NCBI GenBank assembly: GCA_030686995.1
Contig: CM060706.1
Span: 140,949,505 to 141,013,504 of the forward strand
Source of the DNA: Artemisia argyi
Taxonomy: Eukaryota > Streptophyta > Magnoliopsida > Asterales > Asteraceae
DNA length: 64,000 nt
Direction of reading: 5' to 3'
A model generated the notes under the pieces. The model had not been told where the DNA came from, searched no databases, and saw only the letters and a program-made list of their open reading frames with translations. Below, one piece after another: positions 55,373 to 64,000 of the stretch; positions within the stretch are counted from its first letter, which is position 1; the number at the start of each line of letters is the position of its first letter. The position numbers were made by a program, and so were the translations under genes.

Positions 55373-55822
55373 TCTTCAAGGCAAAGGCCACAATCATCAA
55401 GGTCGAGGCCACAACCATCACCTGGTCTTTCTCTTGGACCATCAAAACAAAACCCTCCTCTCCCAAAGGATAGAGAGGTTGTGCTTGGGCTTCCATGCCC
55501 TAGGAAGATGTAGGTTTAGGTGTTAGGTTATGATTTCAGCTTTTGTATTTTGTCTTTTGATGTTTGATCTTAGTACTTTTCTGGAATGAATGAATGATAA
55601 GATCTGTCTTGTTTAATTGCTTGCAAATCACCATTCATATATCTGCAAAATGTTAGACCAAACACCACAAAGCAAACAACCAACATATGTACTAGCAGTA
55701 GAGTTAGAAAATCAATGAGCAGCATAGTACATTATATCTCAAACATATACATATTAACAAGCAGCAGAATAACAAGCAGCACATGCATTACAAACTTTAA
55801 CAAAAACAAAGAGATAAGTTTT
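55373..55822. other. Spacer between opposite-strand ORF and pol end
   Basis: No ORF supported. AGCAGTAGAG/AGCAGCAGAAT motifs at about 55692-55780. Confidence 0.45.
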
Positions 55823-56197
55823 TCAAAGATTAATCATACCAATGTTTGCAATTAAAAATTGAAACCTCCCCACATCAAACTGTTTAGTGAGAAGATCAGC
55901 AACATTGTTATCAGTATGAATTTTAACAATTTGAATCAACTTCTTTTCATAGCAATCCCTTATGAAGTGATGCCTTATATCTATATGTTTTGTTTTAGAA
56001 TGAAACACAGGATTTTTAATTATGCAAAGTGTGCTGTTGTTATCAATATGGATTTTAGTATTCATGAAATTGTACCCATAATCCAATAATTGATTCTGCA
56101 TCCATAAGACCTGTCCACAGCAACTTGAAGCAGCCACATACTCAGCTTCTGTTGTTGAATTAGCCACCACTGTTTGCTTCTTGCATTGCCATGACAC
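55823..56197 (-). CDS. Young Copia RNase H C-terminal part, out of frame with pol
   Basis: About 124 codons: SWQCKKQ, NSTTEAEYVAASSCCGQ, IDNNSTLCI, KHIDIRHHFIRD, DLLTKQFD. All expected RNase H blocks are present. It joins the pol ORF if one base is added in the C run at 56222-56226 (plus strand). Confidence 0.88.
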   Translation of the reverse strand: MSWQCKKQTVVANSTTEAEYVAASSCCGQVLWMQNQLLDYGYNFMNTKIHIDNNSTLCIIKNPVFHSKTKHIDIRHHFIRDCYEKKLIQIVKIHTDNNVADLLTKQFDVGRFQFLIANIGMINL

Positions 56198-59100
56198 TAA
56201 CCTGCTTCCAAGAAATTGACACCCCCTATTGTAGACTTTCTATCCAAAGAAGCTCCAGCATAATCACTATCTGAGTAGGATACCAAATCAAATGGTGAAT
56301 CCTTAGGATACCAAAGGCCCAATTTTGGTTGATACCTCAGATATCTAAAAATTCTTTTCACTGCATTGAGATGTGATTCCTTGGGACACACTTGAAATCT
56401 TGCACAGGCACATACTGCAAACATAATATCAGGCCTTGATGCAGTAAGATACATCAATGATCCAATCATAGACCTGTACAAGTGTATATCCATTTCCTTT
56501 CCATGTTCATCCTTCAGCAATGGCTTATCTTTTTCCATGGTAGTCTTGGCAGGCTTAGCATCTTCAAATCCAAACTTCTTCAAAATATCATTGACATACT
56601 TATCCTGACTGATAAAGATGCCATTTTCTTTCTGTGTAACTTGCAGACCTAAGAAGAAGGTGAGTTCTCCCATTGAACTCATAGCAAACTTGTCCTTCAT
56701 AAGCTTCTCAAAACTAACACACATAGCTTGGTTTGTAGACCCAAAGATGATGTCATCAACATAAATTTGAACCAGCAAAATATCATCTTTTTGTCTTTTG
56801 AGGAACAAAGTTTTATCAATCTTGCCCCTGCTGAACCCAGACTCTAGCAAGTAGGTTGACAAGGTGTCATACCAAGCTCTAGGAGCTTGATGTAGACCAT
56901 ACATTGCTTTATTTACCTTGTAGACTTTGTCAGGATGATCAGGGTCTTCAAAGCCTGGTGGTTGAGACACATAAACTTCCTCAGTAATGGTCCCATACAG
57001 AAAAGCACTCTTCACATCCATTTGATACACTACAAAGTCTTTGTATGAAGCATAAGCCAAGAATATTCTAATAGCCTCTATTCTTGCCACAGGTGCAAAT
57101 ACTTCATCATAATCAAGGCCTTCTTGTTGTGTGTATCCCTGTGCTACTAACCTTGCCTTATTTCTTATGACAATTCCTCTCTCATCTCTTTTGCATCTGA
57201 AAACCCATTTTGTGCCAATCACTCTTTTACCATTTGGCAGCTCAACCAAAGTCCATACTTCTTGCAGCTTGAATTGTAAAAGCTCATCTTGCATTGCTTC
57301 TACCCAACTTGCTTCTTGTAAGGCTTTGTAAGTGTTTTTGGGTTCAATTTGAGAAAGAAAACATGCAAACAGGCAATTTTGAAGATCTTTATGACTATTT
57401 CTTTGATGCAGAGATCTGGCAAAGAAACTTTGATGTTGAGGATCTTTCAAGGCTTTAGTCATCTGCCTAGTTTGAATGGATGAATGTGGATCACTTAAGA
57501 TTTGATCTTTTGGATGATCCTTGTGTATTCTTGTGGTAGGTGTAGGACTAACAGGAATAATGAGTTCCAAGTTAGTAACATCAGAAGCAGCTCCAAATAA
57601 CTCACCATCAAGTGCATCATCATCTGTGTCATAATAAATATTCTCTAGAGGAGGCATATTTGGATCGTCAGGATAGATAGATTCAGCAATAGGTCTGCCC
57701 TGAGAGTCCAAATTAGGAAACATTGAAGTAACAGTAGAGTTAGTAGGCTTAGAAGCAGAATGTGGTGGAGCAGTAGTTGTAACTTTTGGCCTAGCAGTAG
57801 ATTCTTCTGAGTCAGCAGCAGAGTCTTCTGGCTTTGTAGGAGAGACATCAACAACTACTTTGAGAGGCTCATTACTATCTTTTTCTGCTTCAATTGGTAT
57901 TTCAATACCTTCTTCAGTTTCCTTAGGTTTATCATGAGAAACAACATCATCTTTAGGGCTGTGATCTTTCTGAAAGGGTACAAAGGTTGGACCAATCTTC
58001 AATTTCTCAATCACAACAAACTCTTCCTGTGGTTTATCAACACTGGCAATAACAGGAACATAGTTCATTGTTTTGGCAAGAATATCAACATCAAATAACC
58101 ATTCTGGTCCTTTCCCTGCAGAATTATATGTGTTCTCACTAAACTTGATATGCAGATTCTCCTCTACATGTTTGGTTCTCTTATTATAAACCCTGAAGGC
58201 TTTACTATTTACAGAGTAACCAACCAAATTACCTTCATCAGCTTTTTCATCAAACTTGCCTAGCTGATCCTTTGTATTTAAAATGGTAACAGGACATCCA
58301 AATGGTTTGAGAAAATCAATCATTGGCTTCTTTCCATGAAATAGCTCATATGGAGTCTTGTTATGAGGCTTGACTACCTTACTTCTGTTTTGCACAAAAC
58401 ATGCAGTGTTTACAGCTTCAGCCCAAAAAGGTACAGGTAGTTTTGAATCAGATAGCATAGTTCTTGCAGCCTCAATAAGTGTCCTGTTTCTTCTTTCTGC
58501 AACACCATTTTGTTGTGGAGTTCTTGCTACACTGTACTGTCTAAGTATTCCTTTTCCCACACAAAATTGATTCATCTCACTGTTCTTGAACTCAGTACCA
58601 TTGTCACATCTGATAATCTTTACCTTGTGATTGTGCAGGTTTTCAACTCTTGTAATGAAAGCTTTGAGTACTCCTGGAGTTTCATCTTTGGTGGCAAGAA
58701 AGAATACCCATGTAAACCTGCTAAAGTCATCAGTGACAACCAAACAGTATGACTTCTTGTTCAGACTTTTTACAAATACAGGCCCAAATAAATCCATGTG
58801 TAGCAAGTGTAGTGGCACAGTATTTGTGTTTACAATCTTGGACTTGAAAGAAACTCTGTGTTGTTTACCCTTTTGACATGCAACACAAGTTTCACAATTC
58901 TCAAAAATCTTTGTAGGCATACCCTTCACAAGATTTCCTTTCACCAATTTGTTCATAGTCTTGTAGTTCAGATGTCCCAGTCTTCTATGCCATAATTTGG
59001 ACTCATCAATAGTGGCCTTTGCAATTAGAAAAGTCAAAGCCTTCTTAGGAATAATATTCTTAATATGGTCACTGTATATATTTTCCTTTCTAGGGACCTT

Positions 59101-59445
59101 CAGTAACACAGATTTGTCATCTGGTAATTGAAAATCAGGAGAAAGAATCATACACTCAGTGTTTGTAAAAAGAACAAAATTCTTTTTGTCACACATTTGT
59201 GAGACACTAAAAAGGTTAAACTTAAGTCCTTTCACAAGAAACACCCTCTCAAAGTCCAAATTACCAGTCCTTAGAGTTCCAATACCAACAATCTTTCCAC
59301 CTTTTGGATCATTCCCAAAAGCTACATAACCACCATCAAAAACCTCAAGATCTTCAAGTTGAGATTCATCCCCAGTCATGTGTCCAGAGCATCCACTGTC
59401 AACAATAACCATATCCTTAAGCTCATCCAGTAGATTGACCTGCAC
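56197..59445 (-). CDS. Young Copia pol: protease, integrase, RT, RNase H start (1,082 aa)
   Basis: Protease DSGCSGHM near residue 18. GAG-pre-integrase zinc finger [10 protein letters not shown] ... [10 protein letters not shown] (about 150-195). Integrase D, D, E in [15 protein letters not shown] and [10 protein letters not shown] (about 215-320). A Pro/Glu/Ser-rich linker (about 510-620), RT with [11 protein letters not shown] and IYVDDIIFG (about 720-960), and RNase H entry YSDSDYAG (about 1060). It ends early at 56197 because of a 1-base change in a G run. No other lesion is seen. The first in-frame codon here is GTG; the frame is open further up, overlapping the gag stop. Confidence 0.93.
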   Translation of the reverse strand: MQVNLLDELKDMVIVDSGCSGHMTGDESQLEDLEVFDGGYVAFGNDPKGGKIVGIGTLRTGNLDFERVFLVKGLKFNLFSVSQMCDKKNFVLFTNTECMILSPDFQLPDDKSVLLKVPRKENIYSDHIKNIIPKKALTFLIAKATIDESKLWHRRLGHLNYKTMNKLVKGNLVKGMPTKIFENCETCVACQKGKQHRVSFKSKIVNTNTVPLHLLHMDLFGPVFVKSLNKKSYCLVVTDDFSRFTWVFFLATKDETPGVLKAFITRVENLHNHKVKIIRCDNGTEFKNSEMNQFCVGKGILRQYSVARTPQQNGVAERRNRTLIEAARTMLSDSKLPVPFWAEAVNTACFVQNRSKVVKPHNKTPYELFHGKKPMIDFLKPFGCPVTILNTKDQLGKFDEKADEGNLVGYSVNSKAFRVYNKRTKHVEENLHIKFSENTYNSAGKGPEWLFDVDILAKTMNYVPVIASVDKPQEEFVVIEKLKIGPTFVPFQKDHSPKDDVVSHDKPKETEEGIEIPIEAEKDSNEPLKVVVDVSPTKPEDSAADSEESTARPKVTTTAPPHSASKPTNSTVTSMFPNLDSQGRPIAESIYPDDPNMPPLENIYYDTDDDALDGELFGAASDVTNLELIIPVSPTPTTRIHKDHPKDQILSDPHSSIQTRQMTKALKDPQHQSFFARSLHQRNSHKDLQNCLFACFLSQIEPKNTYKALQEASWVEAMQDELLQFKLQEVWTLVELPNGKRVIGTKWVFRCKRDERGIVIRNKARLVAQGYTQQEGLDYDEVFAPVARIEAIRIFLAYASYKDFVVYQMDVKSAFLYGTITEEVYVSQPPGFEDPDHPDKVYKVNKAMYGLHQAPRAWYDTLSTYLLESGFSRGKIDKTLFLKRQKDDILLVQIYVDDIIFGSTNQAMCVSFEKLMKDKFAMSSMGELTFFLGLQVTQKENGIFISQDKYVNDILKKFGFEDAKPAKTTMEKDKPLLKDEHGKEMDIHLYRSMIGSLMYLTASRPDIMFAVCACARFQVCPKESHLNAVKRIFRYLRYQPKLGLWYPKDSPFDLVSYSDSDYAGASLDRKSTIGGVNFLEAG

Positions 59446-59461
59446 ATGAAAAATAAAGAAA

Positions 59462-62095
59462 TCAGTTTCTCTTGATGACCCAAGCCATTACTGACTTGGA
59501 TCTGCCCTGTGCATCAGTATAATCAAATTTCTTCAAATCACTTGATGCACTACTATTCTTGGAAACAGAGTTTGAAACATTTGTTTTTGGTTTCCAAGTC
59601 CAGCAAGCTGAGGCCTTAACAGCATAATAGTGATTACCAACAACTGTATTTGGAAGATGTTTTGGCTCAGAAGTAGAAAGTTTTAAACTAGCAGCAGATT
59701 GCTTACTAGCAGCAGAATGCATTCTAGCAGCAGAGTGCTTACTAGCAGTAGAGCCATTTGAAGAACTAGTTGTTGATTTGAAAACACCATTTGATTTAGC
59801 AGCATAAATAGATCTAGTAGCACCAGACCTCAACAAAACAGCTTTTGGAACCATGTTTCTATTAGGATGTGGGTGAGTTTGTTTAGTTACATATTTGTGA
59901 TTCACCCTAGTGTATTGATTCCAAACAGGCTTTTGGTGTTCAGGACATCTAACAATCAAGTGGTCAAAGCTACCACACTTATAACAAGCCTTCTTTTGTA
60001 ATTGAAACTGATCACCTAATCTTTTTGAAACTAGGTTATTAAAGTTTCTTTGGTTACCCCTAGGCTTATTATTGAACCTTTCCATCTGTTCTCTAGGTAT
60101 CTCATTGTACTCTACCAGTTTTCTAGAAAAGTTATTTCCTAACACAGGTTTAACAAACTTTACCTGTTCCACCTTAGGCTTAACCTGAGTAGGAATTTCT
60201 TCCTTTTTAAAACTTTGTTTTGGTTTAACCTGTTCCTCTTCACTATCACTATACCATTCCTCAATAATTGGAGCTTCAGGAAATTTTCTATCCTCAACCT
60301 TAGGTGTTTCAATTTTACTTGTACTACATTCACCTACAGGTTTTCCAATTTCTAGCTCACTAATGAAGGATAGCTCTTTGCCTGGTGGAGCATAAGCACT
60401 TTTGGCTGGAGGAGCCAATTCATTATATCCTATTCCACTGCCTTTTCTCATCAAGGTGCTCTCTATTGATTTATTAACCATATCAGAAGCAAATTGTTGT
60501 TTTTGTACTCTCACTACATGTTTTTCTTTTTCAGCAAGAGCAGCTTCTTTTTCTTTTTCAGCTTCTTCTAACTTATTTTTAAGAACTTCTACTTCACTAT
60601 TTTTCTTAAAAATTTCTATATCTCTGAGATTAAGTTGTTCTACATATTCCTTTTCACACTCTTTGAGATATTCTAACCTTCTCTCAACATTTTGAATACC
60701 TACTTTATAACCTAAGTTATCAAGTTTTAGGTGTTCAACTTCTCTATTTAAACTCTCATTCCTAGCCTTAAGAACTTCTATAGTGTCAGAACAAGATTTA
60801 AAAGAACATCCAGATGATTCAGAATCATTAGATACCTCAGAGTCAGAGCCTGATGATGAACCATATGCCATAAGTGCAAAGTTATGCACTTTGGGTTGAA
60901 CAGCAGCAACCAAAGAGAAATTTGGTTCTTCTTCAGCCATATCACTCCAGTCATATTCTCCCAGCCCATCACAAGCTACCATTGCAGACTTTGATTCTTC
61001 AGTCTTCTTTGGAACTTCAGCATTCTTCTTTGGAGATCTACACTCTCTAGCAAAGTGTCCCTTCCTGTTGCAATTGTAGCATTCAATCTTAGACTTGTCA
61101 AACCCTGGACTCTCCTTAGCCTTGTATTTGACTTCTCTTCCAGTCTTTTTCCAGAACTTTCTTGCCCTTAAAGTCAACATTGCCATTTGCCATTTGAGAT
61201 CAATTTCTTCAAGATCATCTGGATCAATATGATCCAAATCTTGATTTATGACATGTGATCTTATGGTTGTAGTAAGCTCAGCCAAGAATGCACATAAAGC
61301 AACATCACTGGTAGAAATCTTGTCATTTGAGCTAGCAGCAGATCCAGATCCATCAGCAGTAGATACTCCATAAGCAGTAGAGTGAGTATCTTGTGTCTCT
61401 TTGGATTTTGAAGAAACAAAAGCAAGATTTTGTGTACTAGAAGATGAAGTAGAAGAAGTAGCCAATTCAGATTCATACACCCTTAAATTGTTGTAGAGGC
61501 TCTCCAACTTCATTGTTTCAAAGTCAGGCTTATTCCTCCACACCACTGTATGCATACTCCATTCAGGTGCAAGACTTCTTAGGAACTTGAGATTCACATC
61601 TTCCTGTGGAACAACATAACCAACAAGCTTTAGATGACTAACTAATTGATTTAGCCTGTTGTATGTGCCAATTATCTTTTCTCCAGGTTCAGAAGTAAAG
61701 TTTTCAAACTGATGCTTCAACATATTCTTTCTGGACTTCTTAGTAGCATCATTCCCTCCAAACCTGAATTCTACTGCATCCATTAATGCTTTTCCTGTTT
61801 CACAATCATCAAAGTCCATTTGAAATTCATTAGGTATTCCCATTAAGAGAATACTATGAGCCTTGATTTCCAGCTTCCTAGTTGCATTAGCTTCAGCAGA
61901 CTTGATTGGTATCTCCTTACCATCAGCACTCTTCTCTGGTTCAGAATCACCATTAACAATCACATTCCACATGTTGAAGTCGATCATGCGAATGTATTGT
62001 CTGATCCTCCTCTTCCATAGCTCATACTCAAAAGGATTGAGCATGGGAACCCTTGAAGCAGTCACCATATGAGTTTCATCACCCATCTTATGCAA
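59462..62095 (-). CDS. Young Copia gag with two zinc knuckles (877 aa)
   Basis: UBN2-type gag ([33 protein letters not shown]) over about residues 15-215, CCHC knuckle [14 protein letters not shown] (about 345), a coiled coil (about 440-560), and a second knuckle [14 protein letters not shown] (about 720). The stretch [18 protein letters not shown] (about 800-815) is encoded by the AGCAGCAGA-type motif of the element. ATG at 62095; a second Met (MGDETHM) lies 3 codons later. Ends with TGA at 59462. Role: capsid and RNA binding. Confidence 0.9.
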   Translation of the reverse strand: MHKMGDETHMVTASRVPMLNPFEYELWKRRIRQYIRMIDFNMWNVIVNGDSEPEKSADGKEIPIKSAEANATRKLEIKAHSILLMGIPNEFQMDFDDCETGKALMDAVEFRFGGNDATKKSRKNMLKHQFENFTSEPGEKIIGTYNRLNQLVSHLKLVGYVVPQEDVNLKFLRSLAPEWSMHTVVWRNKPDFETMKLESLYNNLRVYESELATSSTSSSSTQNLAFVSSKSKETQDTHSTAYGVSTADGSGSAASSNDKISTSDVALCAFLAELTTTIRSHVINQDLDHIDPDDLEEIDLKWQMAMLTLRARKFWKKTGREVKYKAKESPGFDKSKIECYNCNRKGHFARECRSPKKNAEVPKKTEESKSAMVACDGLGEYDWSDMAEEEPNFSLVAAVQPKVHNFALMAYGSSSGSDSEVSNDSESSGCSFKSCSDTIEVLKARNESLNREVEHLKLDNLGYKVGIQNVERRLEYLKECEKEYVEQLNLRDIEIFKKNSEVEVLKNKLEEAEKEKEAALAEKEKHVVRVQKQQFASDMVNKSIESTLMRKGSGIGYNELAPPAKSAYAPPGKELSFISELEIGKPVGECSTSKIETPKVEDRKFPEAPIIEEWYSDSEEEQVKPKQSFKKEEIPTQVKPKVEQVKFVKPVLGNNFSRKLVEYNEIPREQMERFNNKPRGNQRNFNNLVSKRLGDQFQLQKKACYKCGSFDHLIVRCPEHQKPVWNQYTRVNHKYVTKQTHPHPNRNMVPKAVLLRSGATRSIYAAKSNGVFKSTTSSSNGSTASKHSAARMHSAASKQSAASLKLSTSEPKHLPNTVVGNHYYAVKASACWTWKPKTNVSNSVSKNSSASSDLKKFDYTDAQGRSKSVMAWVIKRN

Positions 62096-62158
62096 ACGAT
62101 TTGGAACAGCAAACTTTAAAGAAACAAAATCTTCTTGATTATAACTTCTAGATCACAA

Positions 62159-62170
62159 GCTCTGATACCA
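62159..62170 (-). promoter_or_regulatory. PBS of the young Copia (initiator Met tRNA)
   Basis: Minus strand TGGTATCAGAGC, exact match to the usual iMet primer site, 2 nt from the 5' LTR. Confidence 0.93.
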
Positions 62171-62172
62171 CT

Positions 62173-62648
62173 TGTTGATCCCAGTTGAGCTAATACGATC
62201 TTATATAGAAGTTAACTTAAACAAATACTTAAGCTTAAACGCGGAATATAAAAGCTTAACTTAAGAAGATTAAGAATTCTCTTTCAACACTTCAATATTT
62301 ATTAATACGAGCACTCAATAATGCTAGGGTTTTACAACCTTGAAGTGAATAATAATACGTACATAAACTAACCCTAGGATCCTCCTTTTATAGGCCAAGG
62401 AGTCCTACTAGGTTTACAATACCTTTCTCTACAAGATAAGAATAATCTAAATAGATAAACTATACAAAAAATCTATTCCATAATTATCCTATCGTATACA
62501 ATGTTAATCTCTTCAGCAGTAGTTTCACCAAGCAGCAGATTGTCTTCAGCAGCAGAGTCATTAACACTAGCAGCAGTTTCATTGTAGCAGCAGTATTACC
62601 CAGCAGCAGAGTTACTTAGCAGCAGTGTTACTTGGTCAAAACCCAACA
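62173..62648 (-). repeat. 5' LTR of the young Copia
   Basis: 476 bp, the same as 50419-50894 except one base seen by eye. Confidence 0.95.
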
Positions 62649-63622
62649 AGTAGGACCTTAGGCTGCCTTATCTGTCCACTTACGGCTGAGCTTTCTGGCT
62701 TACGGCCAGGGCTTATCTGAGTTTTTTCAGTTGAGTTGAGTTTGTTTTAGTATATTACACCTTCCTTGAGCTTTTGGTGTGATTTGGTGCATAAGTGCTT
62801 ATTCTAAGTGCTTATTTAAAGTGTTTATTTGCCCGATTCAGCTTATTAGTGGGCTTATCTAACTTTTTATATTTTTTTTAGGTTTAGTATATTATTTTAG
62901 AATTTCCATAAAAATTTTCAGATTTTTCTAAGCTTATTTAGTACTTTTCTTAATTAATATTAGTTTTTAAGTATTTTTAAATCATTTTAAATTCATAAAA
63001 ATTAAATAAAAACCCAAAAAAAATTAATTTCAGTTGTAAAATTAGTTTTAAGTTATTTTAGAATTTTCAAGATTAAATTTTTATTTTTCTAGCTTAAAAT
63101 AATATTTAATTGTATTTTAGTATAATTTAAATTAGTTTAAAATAATTAATAATTAGTTTTTAATTAATAATAATTACATAAATAGTCATAAAAATAATTT
63201 TCTTTTTCCAATAATTTTCTTTTATCATTAGGATCTTAGAAATATAATTTTCATATCCGTAGGATTAACGTAGTTAGAATTTCACTTTTTATTTTGCGCA
63301 TCGACGTAGTTTTTAATTTAAACTTACGCGTTTTTAGTTTTTAAACGCTTTTAAATAATTTAGTTTTACGTTTTAATTAAAATAGTTTATTTAAGTCATT
63401 TACTTTTATAATCTCTTAGATTAATCACTCACTCACATTCACACACTTTTCCTGTTCATAATCACTTGATCAGATTCGTTTTTAATACCTTTGCACGCCT
63501 CGTTGGGACATAACGACCCGGGGAAACACTGTATTCCGCGGAGCATTGAGCCTAAAGAGTTTGACTTTGTTGACCACATCCGTGGTTGACTTTAGTTGAC
63601 CGCTTTTGCCTCAACCAACTAC

Positions 63623-64000
63623 ATTTCCCATTAATGACCATTTCCATACCAATGCAGCTACATCCTCACATTAGTACTTCAAAGGCCACAAACAGGCATC
63701 ATCTGGTTGGCACTCCACCAATGAGCAGGCAACCTACTTTATGACCTCAAGTGGGCCGTTAACTATGCAGTTGACCAGTCTTGTAATAGTGATACTTCAT
63801 CATCCACTGATTACAAGTCAGGGCTGACATAGAAAGGTTCTCAAAGCCAAGATACAAGGCCCTCTGCATACCTAAATGACCAGCAAAATATTGAACCCTG
63901 TATCATTCAGGTCCAACTAAAACCATTGTAGTTATTAGTTGGAAGTTGTACATAAATAGTGTATCCAAACACACCTTAAAGAATGACACTGTTTCTGCTC
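63623..64000. other. Right flank of the long solo LTR
   Basis: Continuation of the locus left at 47842. No ORF on either strand is long enough to support; no family recognised. Confidence 0.35.

Larger units (their letters stand above)
50419..62648 (-). mobile_element. Young Ty1/Copia element with extra ORFs, complete (12,230 bp)
   Basis: Two 476-bp LTRs that differ, by eye, at one base (about 50847 T against about 62601 C), a perfect AGTAG duplication, iMet-type PBS and PPT. On the minus strand: gag, pol, an RNase H tail and a 1,211-codon third ORF; on the plus strand a 121-codon ORF lies between pol and the third ORF. A third ORF after RNase H recalls SIRE/Maximus-type Copia, though the LTRs are short for that lineage. 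Inserted in the long solo LTR. Confidence 0.95.
47848..63617 (+). mobile_element. Long solo LTR of the Athila-like family, interrupted by a Copia
   Basis: Starts TGATGAGTGTC, ends GCCTCAACCA, flanked by perfect ACTAC duplications (47843-47847, 63618-63622). Without the Copia it is about 3.5 kb. The first about 550 bp match the LTR at 2880. It has a TATA box (48900-48907, CTATATATAAC), and GGGACATAACGACCCGGGGA near the right end (about 63507) as in the 16562 solo LTR. No second LTR or internal region is present. Confidence 0.85.

Noticed and set aside
1..64000. CRISPR array, operon or prokaryotic genes
   Set aside because: Introns, LTR elements, MITEs and microsatellites show plant nuclear DNA. 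The repeats seen are not regularly spaced identical repeats with unique spacers.

Overview
The window is plant nuclear DNA, made almost entirely of nested transposable elements around one intact host gene. An Asteraceae (daisy family) origin is my best inference. It rests on remembered family resemblance of two proteins: the gag/protease polyprotein at 6837-9074 and the 1,211-residue accessory protein at 50955-54590. No search was run. Introns, Copia, Gypsy, hAT, Mutator and Stowaway elements, microsatellites and A+T-rich spacers all fit a large dicot genome. || Layout. 1-3742: 3' half of an Athila-like Ty3/Gypsy element (pol with one stop, a non-coding tail with hairpins and purine tracts, 3' LTR). 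4011-18844, minus strand: a decayed multi-exon gene joining a DUF1985 N-terminal region to a Ulp1/C48 peptidase region. It is split by two insertions: a very young 7.7-kb non-autonomous gag-only Gypsy element (5251-12940, target duplication ATTTC) and a solo LTR (16562-18470, target duplication CTATG). Deleting either insert plus one duplication restores the reading frame. 19605-20083: hAT-type MITE made of GCTCG repeats. 21478-29516: old, frameshifted Copia element, minus strand. 29560-30700: degraded MITEs, including a GATC-rich hAT MITE (30054-30499). || 31895-33333, minus strand: the only intact host gene, a three-exon 358-residue bicupin of the 11S-globulin/glutelin-like family. 34206-35369: small tandem duplications, a Stowaway MITE and a MITE with 9-bp target duplication. 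36044-36600: relic of an unrecognised gene. 36600-40803: nothing recognised. 40804-42191: Pack-MULE with about 190-bp terminal inverted repeats, 9-bp target duplication and a captured pentatricopeptide-repeat (PPR) fragment. 42577-43344: second GATC-rich hAT MITE. 43908-44630: tRNA-like SINE split by a TIR element. 45653-45889: LINE fragment. 46731-47018: Stowaway MITE. || 47848-63617: long solo LTR (target duplication ACTAC) into which a young 12.2-kb Copia element inserted (50419-62648, target duplication AGTAG). That Copia carries gag, pol, a 1,211-residue third ORF and a small ORF on the opposite strand with its own TATA box. || The elements mostly show insertion history rather than a shared pathway. 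The most interesting signals are: (a) hairpins placed just upstream of AGTGTRRGGG purine tracts in both Gypsy elements, with a compensatory base-pair change; (b) a TGACGGCGTCA cluster in the LTR of the gag-only element; (c) an AGCAGCAGAGT-type motif spread across LTRs, spacers and coding regions of the young Copia; (d) the Pack-MULE; (e) the Ulp1-like locus whose frame rejoins cleanly. All age and function statements are inferences from reading the sequence by eye.
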